DNA of 20,348 nt from Prevotellaceae bacterium UBA6417 (lineage in GTDB: Bacteria > Bacteroidota > Bacteroidia > Bacteroidales > Bacteroidaceae), in NCBI GenBank assembly GCA_002439755.1, contig DJPH01000036.1:1-20348 (forward strand), written 5' to 3'. Position numbers and translations under genes: made by a program. Position 1 is the stretch's first letter. Every line of letters begins with the position of its first letter. The notes beneath the pieces are model-generated. The model was not told the DNA's origin, made no database searches, and was given only the letters and a program-made list of their open reading frames with translations. Below are positions 8,710-15,873 of the stretch, piece by piece.

Positions 8710-9939
8710 TTGAACTTTCCGTTCTATATTGCCCGGCGTTACCTCTTCGCCAAGAAGAGCCATACAGCTATTAATGTCATATCGCTCATTTCGGTATTGG
8801 GCGTGGCTGTGGCATCCATGGCTTTGGTATGCACGCTGTCAGTGTTCAATGGCTTCCAAGACCTTGTAGCATCATGCTTCACCAACTTCGACCCCGACTT
8901 AAAGGTTGTGCCCCAAAAAGGCAAGACCTTCAACCAGTCCGATGCCTTGATAGGCAAAATCAGGAAAGATGCAGATATCGAAGTTGCATGTGGAGCATTG
9001 GAAGACGCAGCCATGGTACAATACAATGGCAAACAGGCCATGATTACGCTCATGGGAGTAGAAGACAACTTTGCCGAATGTACCGACATCCAATCTATCT
9101 TATATGGTAACGGGCAATTCGCTCTTCACGCCGATGTGCTGCAATACGGCATTCCCGGCATCCGTCTGGCCTTGTATCTGAACATGTCGGCCGACTTTAC
9201 CGACCCTTTGGAAGTATTCACTCCCAAACGCGGTGCAAGAATTGACATGATGGATCCCTCTGCAAATTTCAATCAGGACGAACTGAACTCTGCCGGTGTT
9301 GTCTTCTCCGTAAACCAAAAGAAATACGACCAGGAATACTTGCTCACGTCTTTGGCATTTGCCCAAAAGATGTTTGACAAGCAAGGACAACTAAGCTCCT
9401 TACTTCTGAAGCTCAAGCCGGAAGCCGACATCAATTCGGTAAAAAAGCGTCTTCAGCAAATTGCAGGGAACAAATATCGCGTTGCAGATCGTTACGAACA
9501 GCAGGAAGATGTCTTCCGCATTATGAAAGTAGAGAAATACATGTCATACCTTTTTCTGACTTTCATCCTGTTCGTGGCCTGTTTCAACATCATAGGCTCG
9601 TTGTCAATGCTGATCATCGACAAGCAGAAAGATATCCGCACGCTACGTAACTTAGGTGCAGACAACCGAACCATTGAGCGGATATTCCTCTACGAAGGCA
9701 GGCTCATATCATTGGTAGGCGTCATCTGTGGAATTGGCATCGGGCTCCTGTTATGCTGGCTACAGCAGCAATATGGAATACTCAAATTGGGTGAAGAATC
9801 AGGAACGTTCATAGTCGATGCCTATCCCGTAAGCATTCAATGGCTTGACATCGTCCTCATCTTTGTCACAGTTATTGCTGTGTCTTTCCTCACATCATGG
9901 TATCCCGTTCGCTACCTGAGCCGCAAACTGACAGCTTAG
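8710..9939 (+). CDS. LolC/LolE-type lipoprotein-releasing ABC permease (FtsX-like), TTG start
   Basis: This 409-residue inner-membrane protein belongs to the LolC/LolE permease family, which extracts lipoproteins from the inner membrane together with a LolD ATPase. The N-terminus FPFYIARRYLFAKKS followed by a hydrophobic helix (about 20-45) is characteristic. A periplasmic region of roughly 220 residues follows. The FtsX domain has three further helices (about 275-300, 320-345, 375-400), including the stretch ACFNIIGSLSMLIIDKQKDIRTLRNLGA. The start is TTG at 8710: the first in-frame ATG is near residue 37, inside helix 1, and the frame is closed just upstream within rbfA. No LolD partner is encoded in the window. 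Whether it acts as LolC, LolE or a homodimer cannot be told. Confidence 0.88.
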   Translation: MNFPFYIARRYLFAKKSHTAINVISLISVLGVAVASMALVCTLSVFNGFQDLVASCFTNFDPDLKVVPQKGKTFNQSDALIGKIRKDADIEVACGALEDAAMVQYNGKQAMITLMGVEDNFAECTDIQSILYGNGQFALHADVLQYGIPGIRLALYLNMSADFTDPLEVFTPKRGARIDMMDPSANFNQDELNSAGVVFSVNQKKYDQEYLLTSLAFAQKMFDKQGQLSSLLLKLKPEADINSVKKRLQQIAGNKYRVADRYEQQEDVFRIMKVEKYMSYLFLTFILFVACFNIIGSLSMLIIDKQKDIRTLRNLGADNRTIERIFLYEGRLISLVGVICGIGIGLLLCWLQQQYGILKLGEESGTFIVDAYPVSIQWLDIVLIFVTVIAVSFLTSWYPVRYLSRKLTA

Positions 9940-9970
9940 AATGACTACCTAACACGATGAACTTGGAATT

Positions 9971-9991
9971 TGGTGCTTTTTTGAAGCACCA
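9971..9991 (+). terminator. Hairpin between the Lol-type permease and the EamA transporter
   Basis: TGGTGCTT (9971-9978) and AAGCACCA (9984-9991) form a perfect 8-bp stem with a TTTTG loop. It lies 32 bases after the permease stop and ends 18 bases before the next start. There is no T-run after the stem, so terminator function is uncertain. It could be a transcript 3' end or a leader structure for the next gene. Confidence 0.4.
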
Positions 9992-10009
9992 GACAAATCT
10001 AAAACCGCA

Positions 10010-10924
10010 GTGAAACAACTTATTCATACAAATACCAATGTCAGATATTACATTCTGGCAGTAATGATTGTGGCAGTTTGGGGCTCCACATTTTCGGCTA
10101 CAAAGGTACTGGAATCAAGTGGCGTGTCAACACCCGGCACATTCTTCTTCCGCTTTTTGGGAGCCTGGATACTGCTATTAGCAATGTCCTTCAAACATTT
10201 GTGGGCAAAAAGCCTGAAAGATGAGCTATTGTTAGCTTTAACAGGAGTTTTGGGCGGCACCTTATATTATTGGTTGCAAAACACCGCTTTGACGATGTCG
10301 CAAACAACGAATGTGTCATTTTTGATGAGCTTCTGCCCATTAATCACCATTGTGCTTGCTTCTTTGCTTTTCAAAGACCAGAAAATCACACGAAACATTC
10401 TCATCGGCCTCGCCATTGCCCTTACAGGCGTTGGTTTCGTCATTTTCAGCGGGCATCACGATTTACACCTTTCGCCAAAAGGAGATGCCTTGGCTCTTTT
10501 GGCCGCTGCATCATGGGCATGCTACAGTCTGTTGCTACGTCCGCTTGCCGGCAAATATCCCAGCCTGTTCATCTCGCGCAAAACGTTCTTTTACGGCTGG
10601 ATATCTTCAGCCGTTCTGTTCGCGAAGCAAGGCCTGACGGCCGATGCTTTATTATTGGGCTCCAATATTCCCATTCTGCTGAATATTCTGTACTTGACCG
10701 TCTTCGCCTCCGTATTCTGCTACTGGGCATGGGGACGGGTCATCTCGAACCTCGGACCGGTCAGGTCTGCGTCCTTTTTGTATTTAGACCCGTTTTTCTC
10801 CACCTTGTTTTCAATCTTATTCATGAACGAGATAATGACATGGCGTCTGGCCATCGGCCTTGTCTTGATTTTCACGGGCGTTTTCGTGGCACAAAATAAA
10901 TTTTTTCACGGCGGGAATGCTTAA
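10010..10924 (+). CDS. EamA-type (DMT superfamily) transporter, GTG start
   Basis: A 304-residue inner-membrane protein with the ten-helix pattern of two EamA repeats. The first repeat begins YYILAVMIVAVWGSTFSATK and ends near GVGFVIFSG. The second begins near GDALALLAAASWACYSLLLRPL and ends ALILIF-like with GLVLIFTGVFVAQN. DMT proteins export or import small metabolites such as amino acids or nucleotide-related compounds, and the substrate cannot be read from sequence. The start is taken as GTG at 10010 because the first in-frame ATG (10064) would remove half of helix 1. Codon choice looks more T- and TTG-rich than in the operon before it. The stop codon lies within the -7 element of the next gene. 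Confidence 0.85.
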   Translation: MKQLIHTNTNVRYYILAVMIVAVWGSTFSATKVLESSGVSTPGTFFFRFLGAWILLLAMSFKHLWAKSLKDELLLALTGVLGGTLYYWLQNTALTMSQTTNVSFLMSFCPLITIVLASLLFKDQKITRNILIGLAIALTGVGFVIFSGHHDLHLSPKGDALALLAAASWACYSLLLRPLAGKYPSLFISRKTFFYGWISSAVLFAKQGLTADALLLGSNIPILLNILYLTVFASVFCYWAWGRVISNLGPVRSASFLYLDPFFSTLFSILFMNEIMTWRLAIGLVLIFTGVFVAQNKFFHGGNA

Positions 10925-10929
10925 CTTTG
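10922..10929 (+). promoter_or_regulatory. Putative -7 element for the ABC ATPase gene
   Basis: TAACTTTG matches the TAnnTTTG -7 consensus exactly. Its first three bases are the TAA stop of the EamA gene. No good -33 TTTG was found about 20 bases upstream; only a T-run at 10901-10906 is present. A start near 10936 would leave a very short leader before the GTG at 10948. Confidence 0.45.
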
Positions 10930-10947
10930 CACTTCAATGTTTAAGTC

Positions 10948-11751
10948 GTGGACGATTCTTCGCATAAATCTTTTTGTTTAAACAATGTAACAACGGGCTA
11001 TCGTACAAAAGGCAAAGTTGGTTTTTCATCGAAAGCTCTTAATGCATCATTGCATTGTGGCCAACTCACTTGTCTGTTGGGAACAAACGGAGTTGGAAAA
11101 TCTACGCTCATACGCACTTTGGCAGGCTTCCAAAAGGCGCTGAAAGGCAGCATAAGTCTCTTCGGAAAACCGTTGGACGAATATTCCCTGACAGAATTAT
11201 CCCGTCATTTAGGAGTTGTTCTGACCGACAAGGTCCCGGCAGGCAGCCTTACAGCTTTCGAACTGGTTTCCATGGGGCGCATTCCCTACACCGGCTTTTG
11301 GGGCAACTTGTCAAGTCATGACCGCGGAATAGTTTCAGACAGCATCCGGAAGGTCGGAATGCAAGGCTTTGAGCAACGCCGTTTATGTAACCTCAGCGAC
11401 GGTGAGAGGCAAAAGCTGATGATTGCAAAAGCGCTGGCTCAGCAGACAGATGTGATACTTTTGGACGAACCGATAGCATTCCTTGATTTTCCAAGCAAAA
11501 TCGAGCTGTTGCAATTGCTGCGTTCATTGGCTCATGAAAGCGGGAAATCGATATTGCTTTCGACCCACGATCTTGATTTAGCCTTGCAAGCAGCAGACTG
11601 TTTATGGCTCCTTTTGAACAATGGCAGTTTGCTTCAAGGAACGCCGCACGATTTGGCTAAAAACGGAGCACTGGATTTTTTCTTTTCTCCCTTAGGAATA
11701 AAATTTAACCGCGATAATTTGCAGTACTTATTTTCACAGAACAACGCATAA
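10948..11751 (+). CDS. FecE/BtuD-like ABC transporter ATP-binding protein, GTG start
   Basis: A 267-residue ABC ATPase of the type that powers iron-siderophore, haem or cobalamin importers. Walker A is GTNGVGKST (45-53), the signature is LSDGERQ (149-155, with Asp replacing the usual second Gly), Walker B is VILLDEP ending at Pro175, and the H-loop is THD with His207. The stretch after Walker B, FLDFPSKIELLQLL, is typical of Bacteroidota members. No ATG occurs in frame before Walker A, so a non-ATG start is required and GTG at 10948 fits. No permease or substrate-binding protein of an importer is adjacent, so its partners must be encoded elsewhere. The gene ends 4 bases before topB and is probably co-transcribed with it. 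Confidence 0.9.
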   Translation: MDDSSHKSFCLNNVTTGYRTKGKVGFSSKALNASLHCGQLTCLLGTNGVGKSTLIRTLAGFQKALKGSISLFGKPLDEYSLTELSRHLGVVLTDKVPAGSLTAFELVSMGRIPYTGFWGNLSSHDRGIVSDSIRKVGMQGFEQRRLCNLSDGERQKLMIAKALAQQTDVILLDEPIAFLDFPSKIELLQLLRSLAHESGKSILLSTHDLDLALQAADCLWLLLNNGSLLQGTPHDLAKNGALDFFFSPLGIKFNRDNLQYLFSQNNA

Positions 11752-11755
11752 GCCC

Positions 11756-13609
11756 ATGATTGTCTGCATTGCTGAGAAACCAAGCGTAGCCAAGGACATT
11801 GCTCATATATTAGGAGCCAATGAGCCCCACAATGGCTATATGGAGGGCAACGGCTACCAGGTAACTTGGACCTTTGGCCACTTATGCGAATTGAAATATC
11901 CTGAAGACTACACTCCGGTATGGAAGACCTGGAGTCTCAGTGCCCTACCTATGATACCCAGTCCTTTTGGCATTCGTTTAAAACACGACAAGGGTATCGA
12001 GAAGCAGTTCGGCATCATAGAGACCCTTATGAAAAACGCTGCACGCATCATCAATTGCGGAGATGCCGGCCAGGAAGGCGAATTGATACAACGATGGGTG
12101 ATGCAGAAAGTTGGAGTGCATTGCCCAGTAGACCGCCTGTGGATTTCATCACTGACCGAAGAAAGCATCAGGGAAGGCTTTAAGAATCTGAAAGCCCAAA
12201 GTGAATACGACTCCCTTTACGAAGCCGGACTTTGCCGGGCAATAGGCGATTGGCTTTTGGGCATGAATGCCACCCGACTTTACACCTTGAAATATGGAAA
12301 CAGAGAGAGACAGGCTCCACCATTATCCATCGGCCGCGTACAGACTCCCACGTTGGCTCTTATCGTAAAACGCCAACGCGAAATAGAGACATTTATACCA
12401 GAACCATATTGGGTCCTATCAACCAATTACCGCAATGTGCTTTTCACAGCATCCAAAGGACGTTTCACAGACCAGGAAAAAGCTCGCGAAGCATTACTTA
12501 AAATAGAAGGACAACCATTCGAAATAGAAAGTGTAAACGACAAAAACGGACGAGAGTCTCCACCACGTCTCTTTGACCTGACATCGCTTCAAGTGGAATG
12601 CAATCGCAAATATGGATATTCGGCAGATTTGACCCTGGGGCTTATCCAAAGCCTCTACGAAAAGAAAGTAACTACATATCCGCGCGTTGACACGACGTAT
12701 CTGAGCGATGACATCTATCCTAAATGCCCTGCCATATTGAACCATCTCACGCCTTATCAGCATCTGTTGCAACCGCTGCGCGGCAAAAAGCTTCTGAAAA
12801 GCAAAAAAGTATTCGACTCAAAGAAAGTAACAGACCATCATGCCATCATACCAACAGGTGTTTTGCAACCCAACTTGAGTGATGCAGAAAAACATGTGTT
12901 TGACCTTGTGGCCCGTCGTTTTATCAGTGCTTTCTATCCGGACTGTCTTTTTACGACTACCACAGTCATCGGAAATACAGGCGGCATCAGCTTCAAGGCT
13001 ACGGGAAAGCACATCGTATCTGCAGGATGGCGCGCAGTATATGCCGACGACAAAACCAACGACTCCGAAGAAAGCAATGAAGAAAAAAATGAGAAAGACG
13101 AAGAGCACCTGCTACCTGATTTTAAAGAAGGCGAAACAGGAGACCATGTTCCAAGCCTTTCAAAGAAGATGACTACCCCACCCAAGCCCTATACCGAAGC
13201 AACACTTCTACGAGCCATGGAAACCGCCGGCAAAACCGTTGAAGATGAAACATTGCGGGAGGCTATGAAAGAAAACGGCATAGGTAGGCCTTCCACAAGA
13301 GCTGCCATCATAGAAACGCTCTTCAAACGCCACTACATTACCAAGAGCCGTAAGAACCTGATAGCAACGCAAACCGGTTGCCAACTTATTGACATTATAC
13401 ACGAAGAGCTACTAAAAAGTGCCGAACTGACAGGTATTTGGGAAAAGAAGCTACGCGACATCGAGCATCACCTTTATGATTCAAAAGCATTTGTAAAAGA
13501 GCTCAAAGATATGCTCATAGAACTCGTTGCCCAAGTGCTACGCGACAATTCCAACCGACACATAGAAGCAACTCCGAATGTTCCTCAAAAGAAAGGCACA
13601 AAGTCATAA
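11756..13609 (+). CDS. topB: DNA topoisomerase III (type IA), no zinc-ribbon tail
   Basis: This enzyme cuts one DNA strand, passes another through and reseals, decatenating replication and recombination intermediates. The TOPRIM domain opens MIVCIAEKPSVAKDIAHILG with Glu7, and its acidic motif is DAGQEGE (103-109). The conserved GRVQTPTLALIVKRQREIE follows. The active-site segment is TYPRVDTTYL with catalytic Tyr308 and Arg310; Val-Asp-Thr replaces the Thr-Asp-Ser of E. coli-like enzymes. KVTDHHAIIPTG and ENGIGRPSTRAAIIETLFKR complete the core. The protein ends at residue 617 after DNSNRHIEATPNVPQKKGTKS-like basic sequence, without the CxxC zinc ribbon found at the end of many Bacteroidota TopB proteins. 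An acidic low-complexity insert (NDSEESNEEKNEKDEE) is seen near residue 440. Confidence 0.94.
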   Translation: MIVCIAEKPSVAKDIAHILGANEPHNGYMEGNGYQVTWTFGHLCELKYPEDYTPVWKTWSLSALPMIPSPFGIRLKHDKGIEKQFGIIETLMKNAARIINCGDAGQEGELIQRWVMQKVGVHCPVDRLWISSLTEESIREGFKNLKAQSEYDSLYEAGLCRAIGDWLLGMNATRLYTLKYGNRERQAPPLSIGRVQTPTLALIVKRQREIETFIPEPYWVLSTNYRNVLFTASKGRFTDQEKAREALLKIEGQPFEIESVNDKNGRESPPRLFDLTSLQVECNRKYGYSADLTLGLIQSLYEKKVTTYPRVDTTYLSDDIYPKCPAILNHLTPYQHLLQPLRGKKLLKSKKVFDSKKVTDHHAIIPTGVLQPNLSDAEKHVFDLVARRFISAFYPDCLFTTTTVIGNTGGISFKATGKHIVSAGWRAVYADDKTNDSEESNEEKNEKDEEHLLPDFKEGETGDHVPSLSKKMTTPPKPYTEATLLRAMETAGKTVEDETLREAMKENGIGRPSTRAAIIETLFKRHYITKSRKNLIATQTGCQLIDIIHEELLKSAELTGIWEKKLRDIEHHLYDSKAFVKELKDMLIELVAQVLRDNSNRHIEATPNVPQKKGTKS

Positions 13610-13628
13610 AAGCCCATGGCAGACACAA

Positions 13629-13636
13629 TAAATTTG
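13629..13636 (+). promoter_or_regulatory. Putative -7 element for the PorE-like lipoprotein gene
   Basis: TAAATTTG matches TAnnTTTG exactly, 25 bases before the ATG at 13662 and inside the 52-base gap after topB. No TTTG-like -33 was found at the expected distance, so the call rests on one element. Confidence 0.45.
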
Positions 13637-13661
13637 CCCATTCCATGTTTTCAATAATAAG

Positions 13662-15743
13662 ATGAAGCATTGCCTTGCCTACATATTATTATTGTTACTG
13701 ACAGCCTGCGGTGCAGACAAGCACCTGAAAAAAGGCGATCAGTACTATGCCATAGGCGAATACTATGAAGCTTCGTTGGAATATGCAAAAGCCTATTCAA
13801 AAACGCCATCACAAAAACGGGACGAACGCGGGAAAATAGCTTATAAGGTTGCCGAAAGCAACCGAAAGCTCAACTACATATCGAAAGCTCTTGCCGCATA
13901 TCGAAATGCCGCACGTTATAAATATACGGATACCTTGACCTATTTTTATATCGGAGAACTTGAAAGAGCTTCGCGCGACTACAAATCCGCAGCCAAGAAT
14001 TATCAACTTTATCTTGAAACTCATCCCGGTGACCCCGCCACACTTTTAGGACTTCAATCATGTGCGGCAGCACCCGTCTTACGTGAAAAGGGATCACAAT
14101 ACACCGTACGGGAAGACCGCTTTTTCAATGCCCGTTATGATGACTTCAGTCCCGTTCTTGCCGATGACCGTATCTACTTTTCGTCAACACGCAAAGAATC
14201 AACAGGCGATGATGCAAACGGAGTGACCGGAATGAAGAGCGGAGACATCTTTATGGCCGAAAAGGATGAAAAAGGGAAATGGAAACGCCCGGTTCCCGTT
14301 GAAGGAGGTGTCAACACGGCCTACGACGAAGGAGCTTGCGCATTGTCGCCCGATGGCAAAACCATGTACTTCACACGTTGCCGCTGGGATGCACGCTATC
14401 CGCGAATGGCCGAAATCTATCAGTCGACACGAACAGACGCAACTTGGGGACAAGCTACACTCTGCCAATTGTCAAAAGACACACTGTCGAATTATGCCCA
14501 TCCCGCAGTTTCTCCCGATGGCAGATATCTGTATTTCGTGTCAGACATGCCGGGAAGCATCGGCGGAACCGACATCTGGCGCGTGACTCTGACCGGGCAC
14601 GGATTCGGTGCTGTTGAAAATATCGGTGAACCGGTTAACACAAAAGGTAATGAACGGTTTCCGACATTCCGGCCTAACGGAGACCTTTATTATTCTTCCG
14701 ACGGAAAAGTTGGTATGGGAGGCCTCGACATTTATTCAGCACATTATGATTCGGTTGCAAAGACATGGGCCGTAACACACCTCCCTTATCCCATCAACTC
14801 CCATGGCGATGATTTTGGCATGACCTTCGATGGGCTACATAACCGAGGCTATTTCTGCAGCAACCGGACAAACCGTCGCGGCTGGGATAAAATCTACACC
14901 TTTGAATATCCCGAAATCTTACAGACCGTAACAGGATGGGTTTATGAACAAGATGGCTACGAACTTCCCAACGCACAGGTCTACATTATTGGAGACGACG
15001 GAACAAATAAAAAAGTCAGTGTCAAACTTGACGGATCATTCAGTGAAACTGTCAAAACTGGTGTACATTATCTTTATCTTGCAACGTGTGACGGATATAT
15101 GAATTATCGCAATTCACTCTATCTGCCTCCTGATATCGGTTCAATAGACACTACGTTACAATTTCCTTTGCCCTCAGTATCGATTCCGGTACTTGTGCGT
15201 AATGTCTTTTATGAATTCAACAAACCGGATTTTCTGCCACAATCCATCCCCGCGCTTGACAAGCTTACGACCTTGCTCAAGGAAAATCCGTCGATTGTCA
15301 TCGAATTGAGCTCCCATTGCGACTACCGCGGATCAGATGCCTACAATGAACGTTTGTCGCAACATCGTGCGGAATCTGTTGTAAGATACCTGACTTCACA
15401 CGGCATATCCCCCAAACGGGTTCTTGCACGCGGTTACGGTGAAAGCCGTCCTAAAGTGATTACAAAGAAATTTGCCGAAAAGTATCCCTTTCTCCATGCA
15501 GGCGACACACTTACCGAAGCATTCATAAAACGCCTTAAGCCTGAACAGCAGGACACCTGCAATGCATTAAACCGACGCACGGAATTCTCCGTATTGCGCA
15601 CAACTTACGGCATGCTCGACGAACAAGGAAACTTAAAGCCGGAAGCCGTATTAAAAAGAACGCCCGAAAACGAACCCAAACGAGAACAAAAGGCAACACA
15701 ACATCGCACGGCTCCATCCGAAGACAAAAAACAGCAGAAGTAA
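13662..15743 (+). CDS. PorE-like OmpA-family lipoprotein (TPR, PD40 beta-propeller, carboxypeptidase-regulatory-like, OmpA)
   Basis: A 693-residue outer-membrane lipoprotein. The signal peptide MKHCLAYILLLLLTAC ends in a lipobox with Cys16. TPR-like helices span about 20-130 (for example GEYYEASLEYAKAYSK and SAAKNYQLYLETHPGD). PD40/WD40-like beta-propeller blades span about 145-410, with repeats such as ALSPDGKTMYFTR, AVSPDGRYLYFVSD and TFRPNGDLYYSSDG. A carboxypeptidase-regulatory-like domain (about 425-500) begins TVTGWVYEQDGYELPNAQV. The OmpA C-terminal domain (about 515-660) has Asp554 and Arg569 in HCDYRG...LSQHRAESV, positions that bind peptidoglycan diaminopimelate. This order is that of PorE (PG1058) of the Porphyromonas gingivalis type IX secretion system, but paralogues share it. 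The tail is low-complexity and charged. No other T9SS gene is in the window. Confidence 0.85.
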   Translation: MKHCLAYILLLLLTACGADKHLKKGDQYYAIGEYYEASLEYAKAYSKTPSQKRDERGKIAYKVAESNRKLNYISKALAAYRNAARYKYTDTLTYFYIGELERASRDYKSAAKNYQLYLETHPGDPATLLGLQSCAAAPVLREKGSQYTVREDRFFNARYDDFSPVLADDRIYFSSTRKESTGDDANGVTGMKSGDIFMAEKDEKGKWKRPVPVEGGVNTAYDEGACALSPDGKTMYFTRCRWDARYPRMAEIYQSTRTDATWGQATLCQLSKDTLSNYAHPAVSPDGRYLYFVSDMPGSIGGTDIWRVTLTGHGFGAVENIGEPVNTKGNERFPTFRPNGDLYYSSDGKVGMGGLDIYSAHYDSVAKTWAVTHLPYPINSHGDDFGMTFDGLHNRGYFCSNRTNRRGWDKIYTFEYPEILQTVTGWVYEQDGYELPNAQVYIIGDDGTNKKVSVKLDGSFSETVKTGVHYLYLATCDGYMNYRNSLYLPPDIGSIDTTLQFPLPSVSIPVLVRNVFYEFNKPDFLPQSIPALDKLTTLLKENPSIVIELSSHCDYRGSDAYNERLSQHRAESVVRYLTSHGISPKRVLARGYGESRPKVITKKFAEKYPFLHAGDTLTEAFIKRLKPEQQDTCNALNRRTEFSVLRTTYGMLDEQGNLKPEAVLKRTPENEPKREQKATQHRTAPSEDKKQQK

Positions 15744-15746
15744 GCG

Positions 15747-15805
15747 GCTCTTAATTAATCTAACGAGAAATCAGCCCTCATATCGTTATAAAAATATTTA
15801 AGAGC
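15747..15805. repeat. Nested inverted repeats upstream of the mutase promoter
   Basis: An outer inverted repeat GCTCTTAA (15747-15754) / TTAAGAGC (15798-15805) encloses an inner one, TAACGA (15761-15766) / TCGTTA (15783-15788). All pairs are exact. The structure starts 4 bases after the PorE-like stop and ends 23 bases before the mutase -7 box. It could be a transcript 3' end or a protein-binding site; the stems are short and AT-rich. Confidence 0.45.
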
Positions 15806-15828
15806 TTCCGTTTCCGGAATTTATTCGG

Positions 15829-15836
15829 TAATTTTG
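15829..15836 (+). promoter_or_regulatory. Putative -7 element for the methylmalonyl-CoA mutase pair
   Basis: TAATTTTG matches TAnnTTTG exactly, 37 bases before the ATG at 15874. The -33 region holds only a weak CTTCCG (15805-15810), close to the palindrome TTCCGGAA (15812-15819). The predicted leader of about 30 bases is too short for a cobalamin riboswitch. Confidence 0.55.
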
Positions 15837-15873
15837 GCAGTAACAATCAAGAATTGCTCTAAAACAAAGATAG

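Noticed and set aside
15744..15873. Cobalamin riboswitch before the B12-dependent mutase genes
   Set aside because: The gap is 130 bases and the predicted leader about 30. No B12-box-like conserved core was seen.
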